This document shows positions 55,377 through 64,000 of a stretch of DNA of 64,000 bases, one piece after another. Origin of the DNA: Xiphydria camelus (Eukaryota; Arthropoda; Insecta; Hymenoptera; Xiphydriidae); NCBI GenBank assembly GCA_963678675.1, contig OY783192.1:5404001-5468000 (forward strand), in the 5' to 3' direction. The number at the start of each line of letters is the position of its first letter. Positions within the stretch are counted from its first letter, which is position 1. Position numbers and translations under genes: made by a program. A model generated the notes under the pieces. It had not been told where the DNA came from. It saw only the letters and a list, made by a program, of their open reading frames with translations, and did no database searches.

Positions 55377-56124
55377 TACAGGGTGTTTCATAAGTATTGT
55401 GACAAACGTAAAGGGGTCGTAGAGGGCATTAAACTAAGCAATCTTGACCAATAAACCTGTGTCCAGAAATATGCCGTTTGGGCAGGAAGGTGAATGAGAG
55501 AAACGCGAAGCAACTAATAATTGTATTTTTAATGTTTATAAAAATGACTCAATATGGCCTCCGTTTCGCTCAATACAGAATGTGGCACGGTTGTGCATTG
55601 CAGTCCGGACCCTATGGAATACCCCAGGCATGTCCTGCACAACTGTGGAGGCGGCCATGACCCTTCCCAATAGATCTTCCACGTTGTTGACAGGTGTTTC
55701 GCACACCAACGTTTTGACATGGCCCCAGAAAAAGAAATCTATGGGTGTTAGGGAGAGCGCCCACCAAAGTGGCGTGGCATAAGACGTGGCAGCGACGTGG
55801 CAAAAACCATTGTTTCGACATGCATCTAGCATGCCACTACGAGTTCAAACAATGACTTTTGCCACGTCGCTGCCACGTCTTATGCCACGCCATTTTGGTG
55901 AGCGCTCTCCCTTATATAAGTCTGGAGACCTTGCGAACTGTCGCACATGATGGCGCTCCGGCGCATTTTTCTTTGCAAGCGCGGCAGTATCTGAATGAAA
56001 CGTTCATTCACCTTCCTGCCCAAACGGCATATTTCTGGACACAGGTTTATTGGTCAAGATTGCTTAGTTTAATGCCCTCTACAACCCCTTTACGTTTGTC
56101 ACAATACTTATGAAACACCCTGTA
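55377..56124. mobile_element. IS630/Tc1-type foldback, ~125-bp arms
   Basis: Tips TACAGGGTGTTTCATAAGTATTG and its complement. The arms extend to GGGCAGGAAGGTGAATGA. Inside are two transposase pieces in opposite orientations and an inverted GTGGCATAAGACGTGGCAGCG duplicated around 55790-55890. The element is rearranged and inactive. Confidence 0.7.
55536..55832 (-). pseudogene. IS630/Tc1 transposase C-terminal remnant
   Basis: The frame contains LTPIDFFFWGHVKTLVCETP, then VEDLLGRVMAA and MPGVFHRVRTAM. 'P-x-D-F-F-x-WG-x-x-K' is the block that carries the last catalytic Asp in insect IS630/Tc1-mariner transposases, followed by the usual helical tail. Upstream the frame runs into the inverted duplication, so the first two catalytic residues are absent. 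On the plus strand at about 55943-56010, VAHDGAPAHFSLQARQYLNE is the preceding 'HDGAPAH' block, now inverted. Confidence 0.65.
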
Positions 56125-57266
56125 CACATATCTATTACTACGCTAGAAAAAAGAACGGTGTGAGCTTATTCGAATAATTTTCAATCGTGACGTCAAATGA
56201 GCGCAATTATCACCCTAAAACCTATTCCACACGGCGTTGAAAAAAAGGGAATATTAATTTCGATTACTTTACGCTCGTTTATTTTTCTCCTCGCTTTCTG
56301 GCACTCGAAATATTTATCCTTCGTTCGGCTCACTGCATCACTGAAAAGGGCCCCCGTGGGACGGAAGCTCGTATGGCAAAAAAATAGGTAAGGTACTTAC
56401 TTTACCGTGCGGACAAGCACGAAAGGTTTAAAAGAGGGAGAAAACACTCACGACCTACGATGCCCCACGCCATTACCTACCCAATTTCGAATATAATTTT
56501 CTTGTTAGCTATAAAATCCAATCAACGAGGGGCCTACCTACGCCCAGCCAGTCCCCTTCGCCGCTCGTCGACGGGGAGAGGTAGAGCGCGGAGCGACGAC
56601 GCGATGGGGAGGATCGGAGAGGACGGAAGGTCGAGAGGTTGCGGAACGGGTGGAAGGGAGGAATCAAGTTAACCGCCTGCCGCCCTTTCTCACTTATTTT
56701 GCGGCTTGCGCATAATGCGATTCCCGCGCCGTCTCTGATGTTCCCCCGTGCTGCAACGTCGGGGGCGCCTTCAACTGGCCTGCCCTTTGTTTTCCACGCG
56801 GTCCTCCCAATTATACCCAAATAAAAGACTAGGGGAATTTCCACCCCTGGCTCTTTCCTCAGACCCGGCACCCTTCGCTCTACGTGCCGTGAAACGAGCC
56901 GGGCCACTCTCTTCGTGGTCGTATCGCGTGTGGTTCTCGCAGGTGGGAAGATCCCTCGCGTATATATAGGCGGGGTCTCGAATGTTTGGCGCCGCCGATA
57001 AAACGAGGGCCGCGAATCGCGAGGTGCGAGGAGTGTGGGTATCTGATAAAATGGATCGCAGGTCGCGGGGGAATTTTTTTCGGAGTGAAATATTTCTATA
57101 TAAGTAGGAATTAAATATTTCTATAAGGCACAGGGGTTGGTTTGGTATTATTCCCTTAATTTATCTATTTCGAGGAATTTCTTAACCAGGTATCCATCGA
57201 AGCGAAGTTCCCCGGTATCGTGACATCTCTCTGTGAAATCTTTAAACGCTCCAGAAATCTACATAT
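56125..57266. other. CpG-rich block with TATA-like motif, no gene
   Basis: 56460-57010 is GC-rich; TATATATA stands at 56961-56968 next to GGCGGGG. Frames on both strands lack domains. A promoter role is only a possibility. Confidence 0.3.
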
Positions 57267-57492
57267 ACACAGGGCGTAATGGCCAAGAGGGCTGAAACAG
57301 GAGGAGCCTAATTCTGTTCAGAGTTTACCTATACATCAACCAATGGTATAACTTCCTACGACCCCTATCACTTTGACAAAGAGTTGACAGCCGAGTGAAT
57401 TCTAAGGAATGACGATTGAAGGAAGATCAGTGTACTAACTCTGAACAGAATTAGGCTCCTCCTATTTCAGCCTTCTTAACCATTACATCCAG
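57267..57492. mobile_element. Foldback family F, copy 2
   Basis: Tips ACACAGGGCGTAATGGCCAAG and (inverted) TACTGGATGTAATGGTTAAG; then GGGCTGAAACAGGAGGAGCC and TAATTCTGTTCAGAGTT. Matches 39610-39850. Confidence 0.7.
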
Positions 57493-60043
57493 TAGATATC
57501 CAAATTGCATTCGAGTTATCTCCAACTCTGACACTCTACTCCATTCTCATATTCTACATATTATGCATTTATCCGTATCCGTACCCCCTCTGCCTGCGAG
57601 CCACGAGAATTTTTTTCGAGGACGAAACGTCAGGGCGGATCATCGTACGCGAAGAGGAATAATAGGCGCATCCTGCGGCAGGAGGAGACGGGGAACCTTT
57701 ATATACCTCTATACCTTCGCCAAGATCGCAGCGGGAACGCGAGGCAGGCGAGTGCCCTCCTCTCTTCCGTGCGCCTCGCTGACTACAGACCACGGAGTTG
57801 AATCAATTAAAGTTTAATCCGGAACCGGGATCGAGGGAAGCGCTCCGCGCGCGTTCTCTCCCCCTGCGCGGAGCGCGCCCGTGGATATTGTGCGCTTCGC
57901 GCGACACAATGACGGAGACACCGAGAAATAGAGCGAGAGAGGTATAAACGGGGTGTCCTCGCGTATATCTACGGCCATAGTCGCTACGGGGGGCTCGAAC
58001 TGTATCGCTTACGAGAGGGGGTCCCGCACAATGGGGATTCGCAACGAGCGGAAAGAATAGTTATCCGTAATACGGGGGGAGAGGGGGAGGGGGGGGGGAC
58101 GCGTGCTGATGAGTCGGGCCGGAAGTTTCGATCACTCGTTTTCTCGATCCCCGACCTCCCACCCCACGCGCCGAAAGACCAACGTCCCCCGGCGACGATT
58201 TGCTACTCGGTAGCGCCGTACGGGAATCGTTTTCGCCGCGCGACGGGAATCTCGAAAATCGATCCCGCCCGATTAGCCGGTCGACTGACTTCGGATGGAT
58301 GACGCGGAGAAACGAGATAAGTACGTCGACGGATCTCGACTGTTGAGTTCATTGGGAGAGATCGATGTATGTAGGATAAATTGAAAATATTTCGGAAGAT
58401 TTTAAGTTTTTACGGATCCTAAAACACGACGAAGAATCCTGTGTATCGAAGGGCTGCCGAATCCGCGATAACAAAACTGCCCGTGCGTCCTCCACACGAG
58501 GATATCCAATCACGACGCCCTGGAGAATTGCCAAAGCGAATCTCGTCGGGCAACTTCGCCCATCGAGACATCGAAGATTTGCTGGTAAACTTAATTCGTA
58601 TGAGGATCGATAGTTCATGTTAACATTGGCTGCTCTTCCGGAAGTCGGATGGCACGCGCACAGGTCGAGCCGAACTTTGCTCTCGAGTAGGCTCTGGTCG
58701 AAAATGAAGCGAGTGAATTACCCTGGATAGAACGAGTATTCGAGTGATTTTAGTATTTAATTTTATTTAGAAAATGGAAGTATTATTGCAAATATCATCT
58801 AGAGACTTAATATGATGGGAAGAAACGTGGATTATAATTTCTTATTAAAGTAGATCTGGTATACTTAAAATATTAATGCATATTATTTTGAATTCTACTT
58901 TTGGAGATAAATAGGACCAATTAATAAATTCTAAGTTTTTCCTGATAGAAGTATTCTACTTTCGAGAAAGTGCAGACGCTACTTATTTGAAAGTGTAATA
59001 CTCTTTTAATATATAATACTATTATATAAAGATTTTCCAATACGTGATTATGAAAATTCATATATTCCGTAATTATGAAAATTAATATAATTCCTTTTGA
59101 AGTTTTCCTTATAAATTTGCTAACGGAGTATAAGAATTTTTATAATCGCGTATTAGATAAAAGTTTTACATACGATTATACTAAATGTAATAAAAATTTT
59201 TTTTACAGTTTAGTTTAATGGTAGTGTACTTTATCCGATTACTATTTGTCACCTATATTTCTCAAGTGAAGCCCGTTTTAGACTACATACTTTAGATCGC
59301 TTTTAGAGCTACAGTTTCCCCCTTGTGTTCTATTTGGGTACATTGATAATATAGAAATGAATGTATTTATCGCATCGTAAGACTTGTATTATACTTCGCA
59401 AAAACGATTCCTCACTAGAAACATGCTTGAAGTCGCGTTTGAAGAAGCATGTTTATTACTTGCCAGTAAAATGCGAGTCTAAAATGAAACTAAATAGTTT
59501 AAGCTGCTTTCTAATTGTAAGAATATTTTAGTTGTTTTTCATAATTAACAGTGATAATAAATTACATTTTTCATAAATTTACTTTGTATTATGTCATTAT
59601 TACTGAACAAGATAGTCAACTTCAACGTTTTAAATTATCAATTTCAATCTAAATTATTCAGATAATAAAGCCTGTGAGCCACGATTATTTTATTTCTTAC
59701 GTCATCGATATTGTTCGATGTTCCTTGTGTTACTTTTTCGAAGCTTAAACTTGGATTATTTATTATCAAAGTATGTATAATAACAATTACAACAACACTA
59801 ATAATAATAATAACAACAACAATAACAATGACAACAACAACAAGCGAGATAATTTCACCATTTCCATAAGATCCAATGTTTAACCTAATTTAAAATTCTC
59901 GTATTTGTAGATGTATTTCGTAACAACTAAGCGGTAAACCATTATACGATCTCGGCAACAGGAGTGAATCATCCGTTTTTACATTATATTTTAAATCCAG
60001 GTCATAACGTTGGATTCGACCTAACGTCCATACTTCCTTAAGT
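57493..60043. other. CpG-rich then AT-rich DNA, no supported gene
   Basis: 57560-58330 is CpG-rich with a G run at 58088-58098. 58740-60000 is AT-rich without open frames. No exon, RNA gene or repeat family beyond the microsatellite at 59788 is recognised. Confidence 0.35.
59788..59844 (+). repeat. AAC/AAT trinucleotide-rich tract
   Basis: Mixed ACA, ATA and AAC triplets for about 57 bases; simple-sequence DNA. Confidence 0.7.
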
Positions 60044-60270
60044 ACACTGAGAAAAAAATGTACTTGATCGAAATAAACGTGTCTTTGGATAGTCCCAAGA
60101 GCGTATTTATTCGATTTAAATGCATATCGATTTGGTTCAAATAACATCTAATTAATTCAATAATATTAATATTTGCGTTCAATTGATATTTATTTAAATC
60201 GAATAAATACGCTCTTGGGACTATCCAAAGGCACGTTTATTTCGATCAAGTACATTTTTTTCTCAGTGTA
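60044..60270. mobile_element. CACTGAG-tipped MITE, copy 2 of the GATCGAA group
   Basis: Tips ACACTGAGAAAAAAATGTAC and its complement. The arms are near-perfect through TTGATCGAAATAAACGTG and GAGCGTATTTATTCGATTT. The same arm group is at 7723-7950; this copy is less diverged between its own arms. Confidence 0.75.
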
Positions 60271-61816
60271 ATTATCGGAGCAGCGATGAGAGGTTACAAT
60301 TTTCTCTTCCTTCGTTTCAACATTTTTTTTTCAAAAAAGACTGTCACAATCTCATTTCCACGCATTCCCGCTGAAATCATCGTCTAAACCCCGGTCCCTT
60401 CGTCGTACCGCACCGCGAATAAATATTATCCACTCCGCGTTATTAAAACCCGCACACTTCACATACTTCTTCGTCAGCAGTCGCGGAGAACAATAGAAGT
60501 TAACTCGGTGGATGTAAACCGCCGGGCATGTCCTCCGTTTAACAAATGTCCTCGGCGCCGGTGACCCGTAACGTAATTTCTCATTTTTGCTCAAGACAAA
60601 AGCGCAGTAAATCTTATTGTTCTTTTGTCGGTAATTAAGGGAGCTGAATTAGTTCGCAATTGTTCTCTCTGCCCCTCCCACTTTACTCCCGAGATAATAA
60701 ATAAGATTCCTAAGAAAATTCCACCATCCGCGTGTTCCATAATCGAGTTCCACTTAACTGCCCCCCGGAGAATTAATGAGCGCGCGACCTCCCGCCGGAG
60801 ACTTTTCGCCGAATATATCTCGAAGGAAGAAAGGAAATCTTGCATATTCGAGGAAATATTCGAGAAGTCATCCTCATCTGAAAGTTGTTGTAACACTGCT
60901 TGGTAGTTGTCAGGATGGATAATTTCTTTTTCACTGTTCCTCGACATTTTTAGAGGAGCGGCGTACCGAACACGCCAAATAAACTGGACAAATTCGGATA
61001 TTTTGTAGATATACAATTTGTCAAAATTAATTTTGATATACATAAATTTTCGATCGAGGAATTCGTATGGCAACTGTGCACTAGGTCGATTGGTATCGCC
61101 GTTGCTCGTTGCGAAAAATAATCGTCACCCTACCAATTTTTTAATCGCATACATATTTATTTCATATTGTCGCTTATATTCTGTTACCCGAATGTCATTA
61201 GTTTATAATAAATTGCCGTTAACAACGTCAATTGCAATATCTTCACTTTCCGGTTCCTTTCTAATCTCCGAGGCACCTGCTCACGCTTCTACTGAATACT
61301 CGACTTTCCGTTCCCTGATCGCGTCCGTATACAATTTTACATTATCGAGACTAATGATATCCCTACATCTCAGGACATACTAAAGATGAACGTTACTAAT
61401 ACTCAATTAGTAGGTGAAAATATTGTTAATATTGGGAACAATGGAGGTGAGGATTGAAATATCACGGCATTGCAAACAAACACGTACGATATAAATACGT
61501 ATGGACACTGAAATAAAATGAAACGTAAATTTTTAGGAACTGAGGTACCTCTGAACAAACTACCAGAGGGACAAAATATGCAATGGACGAGAATGGAAGA
61601 CGTGAATCTCGATACAGTGTTGAGCTCACCAACCTTGACGCCTATTCAATATACGACTTCCATTAAAAATCAGCAACAAAATAACATTTCTCCATCGATA
61701 AGTCACTCTTATTTTCAATTCATCACAATAATGCGTAAATTAGCAAATTGTACGCAACTCTTACCCGGGTCGAGTTTTATGACCTGGGAAGTCCTGGGAA
61801 GTTCTGGCAAAACCTA
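60271..61816. other. No supported gene
   Basis: A minus frame 60591-61073 (160 codons) contains an acidic stretch but no recognisable domain and no consistent splice context. Plus frames 61018-61383 and 61518-61817 are likewise anonymous. Confidence 0.3.
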
Positions 61817-62053
61817 ATGCCGGGTTTACACGCTTGGCACTTGCCACAAACTCCAAGCCTTCACAAACGCTCAAACGTGTAAACGCTTCGCAAGCGCTTA
61901 CCGTTAACTTCCTTTGATTTGTGCCAAAAACCGACACTCGGTCGGATCGGCGACAAGTGCTAGCAAGCCTACACAAGCAAAGCCAAACGCGCTATTCACG
62001 CGTTTGAATTTGTGATGGCTTGTCGAGGTTTGGCAAGCGTATAAACCCGGCAT
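61817..62053. mobile_element. MITE with ATGCCGGGTTTACACGCTTG tip
   Basis: Left ATGCCGGGTTTACACGCTTGGC and right (inverted) ATGCCGGGTTTATACGCTTGCC. The interior has repeated CAAGCG/CGCTTG motifs. Target-site duplication is unclear. Confidence 0.65.
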
Positions 62054-62869
62054 AAAGTAGCCTAGTGAGATCTGTTTAAAACTGAGTAGACCTGGTGAAG
62101 TCTAAGAAGACCTGTAAAGTCCTAACACGTGCTGTGTCTCCTCGCTCATCTATAGCTCTGTGGCGACCCGTCACGCTGTAGCGGCCTGACGCCAGATGGC
62201 GCCGACCCTCTCGGCCCTCGGCTCGCGGCTCTCGGTAGTAAAACGGCGGTGAGTTACTATATAAGAGGACCACAGAGCGTCTAAGGCAGGAGTCGGCCTA
62301 GTTTTACTGACGAGTCCACAGGCCGACTCCGAGTCGAAATGGCGAACTCACTTTTCGTTCGCCATAGACAATTCCAAACGATAGGTGTTCAATTCTTTAG
62401 AAGGAAAGAGAAATTGTTGGTATAATATATAACTTTGATTTTAGCTTCCTTTACATCAACAAGGTCAACGGTCCCAATCCAAGTCTCTACAGTATTCCTG
62501 GTAATATCGAAAAAAATCATTACCTTATAAGATTATATCAAAACACAAACAAACTTCCGGTCAATCAAACTGCGCGGTGTTCTCCGACTGGTTCTCGGCG
62601 AAGAGGTTCCTTTGATTTTTCGGTGCCGTGGGTTGCTGACCACCGGAGCATCTTTAGGAGATACCTCTTGTTAATACTATAATAATAATACTTCGTTCTA
62701 TAAGCATGAATTTGATGGCGTGCAGTACAGCTATACATTATACAGCAATTATAAATTATCAATCTGTGCCAACCAAGAAACGAGGGGGGCTGCACAGGTC
62801 AAGCTTGCCACCTTTTATAACCAAATAAGTGCATTTGGCGCACTCAGTGCGCCAGCCCCTCCAACCAAG
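62054..62869. other. Intergenic, TATA-like motif at 62258
   Basis: CTATATAAGAGG at 62257-62268 follows a GC-richer stretch. Nearby are a short hairpin (GGAGTCGGCCTAG...CAGGCCGACTCC, 62288-62329) and ATGGCGAACTCACTTTTCGTTCGCCAT (62339-62365). No gene recognised. Confidence 0.3.
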
Positions 62870-63040
62870 CGTTAATTCCAAGTAGCAATTTCGCAATATT
62901 TCGATCTTATCTTAATTTTAAAGCACAATCTTACAATAATTCATAATCCCCGTGACGCTTTTCTTAATTTCAAGGAAAGTTTATGTAAAATTTAAGCCAC
63001 AATTCTGTTTGATAAAAAATTCAGTATTCTCCTAAAGTTT
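62870..63040 (+). repeat. Dispersed repeat family E, copy 3
   Basis: GCAATTTCGCAATATTTCGATC, TTATCTTAATTTTAAAGCACA, TTCATAATCCCCGTGACGC and TTTTCTTAATTTCAAGGAAAG follow in the order of the other two copies. Confidence 0.6.
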
Positions 63041-63049
63041 CAACTACAT

Positions 63050-64000
63050 GTTTTCAACAGTACATTCGCCATGCTAAATACGTACTAACTGAAAATCAAC
63101 TTACTATTTTATCGACACAATTAAGAATCGAAAAGCATCGTGTCGCTCCCTTCGATTCTCAGTCCGATATTCATAACAAAGTCTCAAAACACGATCTCGC
63201 AACAATCCTAGCAGGTCTCTCATTGGCCCAGAAAGATGCTTGAGATATTCCTATACATTTGAGATCCAACCGTGAATATTCGTGTCCGGAAGAATATATG
63301 CAATGAGAATTCGCATCTGTCTGTGCTTTCGCGTAAAATTCTCTCGCAGCCGCACGGTGTGCCTTTTGATGTTACGTTCCTACCCCTCGAATATCAGACC
63401 TATTCGTGACGAGTCACTTTGAGGCGATGCCAGATATTCTTTGATGTATTTGGACAGAGATTCGTACAGCCACGAATTGCGGTATCTTATAAAAGTCGAA
63501 AATTCCGTTAGAGAAAAAGGAAATTCTCATCGCGAAGATATTCCTCTACGAAGATACCGAAAAATCGGATCTCCCCTCTTCATTTCTATTTCAATCGCGC
63601 GACTACTTCGACTCGGTTTCGTCGTTTGTCAAATAAGCGCATCTAATCCAGTTACGGACAATTCGGCGGCGTGTGGGGGGGGGGGGGGGGCGGCGCGCGG
63701 ATAGAGGCGCTGATTGCAGCGAGTAATGACAGCGAGGGTGAGCAGTAGCCCGGAAGTAAGTAAAAATTTTAAATTTAGTTACAGCTCTCGCGCGCGGGCT
63801 GCGCGTGTTTGTGATGTGGCCGACGAGAGAGCGGACCCGGGATGAGTCAGCATCGAGGCGCGGTAAGCGTCGAAACGGCGAAAGCGGCGGCGGCGGCGGC
63901 GGCGGCGGTGGTGGTGGAGCGGCATTATAAGGGTGTAGAGGCTTTAATAAGGGCTGCCGAATTTCACACTGACTTGGCGCGCGCCTCGCCTCGCTTCATC
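63050..64000 (+). promoter_or_regulatory. Possible CpG-rich 5' region at the window edge
   Basis: From about 63640 the sequence becomes extremely GC-rich: a G run (63676-63690), ETS-like CCGGAAGT next to AAGTAAGT (63750), AP-1-like TGAGTCAGC (63844), a (GGC)n tract (63887-63908) and an ATTATAA motif (63924) ahead of CACACTGAC. These fit a 5' untranslated/promoter region of a plus-strand gene starting beyond 64000, but no coding sequence is inside the window. Confidence 0.3.

Noticed and set aside
60591..61073. 160-codon minus-strand frame with an acidic segment
   Set aside because: No recognisable domain, no clear promoter, poly(A) signal or splice partner; the first third is AT-rich and looks non-coding. 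It could be an exon but I cannot support it.

Overview
The window looks like nuclear DNA of an insect, most likely a hymenopteran (inference). It has short introns with GT-AG borders, one gene of the HCN-like channel family known from insects, AT-rich stretches alternating with CpG-rich blocks, and many small cut-and-paste transposons. Protein-coding content is very low. I can support one complete gene and the last two exons of a second.

Genes. A three-exon gene on the minus strand (exons 16407-16175, 15982-15818, 15029-13838) encodes a 529-residue hyperpolarization-activated/cyclic-nucleotide-gated-type channel: short cytoplasmic N-terminus, S1-S6, C-linker and a cyclic-nucleotide-binding domain. 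All exon phases agree. The filter reads Ser-Gly-Tyr-Ile instead of Gly-Tyr-Gly, and S4 is poor in basic residues. At 1553-2005 on the plus strand lie two exons resembling the C-terminus of mitochondrial fission regulator (MTFR1 family). They sit between two opposed ends of a PIF/Harbinger transposon.

Layout. 1-3.4 kb: tRNA-derived SINE, then the Harbinger/MTFR1 composite. 4.7-8.5 kb: foldback elements, a mariner end and nested MITEs. 9.9-10.6 kb: pogo-like remnant with a PHD-type finger. 10.6-12.6 kb: CpG-rich block with no convincing gene. 13.2-16.4 kb: the channel gene. 17-25.3 kb: dense repeat graveyard (second SINE copy, elements ending in CCCCGATAG, pogo with a PHD finger, piggyBac-like and THAP fragments, Tc1 foldback, very long palindromes). 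25.9-41.6 kb: alternating CpG-rich blocks and AT-rich DNA with MITEs. 41.6-48.6 kb: several distinct transposon families. 48.6-64 kb: more CpG-rich blocks, an IS630/Tc1 foldback with transposase remnants, and a very GC-rich right edge that may be the 5' region of a gene beyond the window.

Most striking pattern. At least a dozen palindromic elements share only their tips (CACTGAGAAAAA or close variants) while their arm sequences fall into many different groups. Several are inserted inside one another. Other dispersed families recur two or three times: the repeats at 27.6/29.7/32.2 kb, at 34.2/48.1/62.9 kb, at 20.2/30.2 kb, and the foldbacks at 39.6/57.3 kb. All family assignments come from reading the sequence; no database search was possible.
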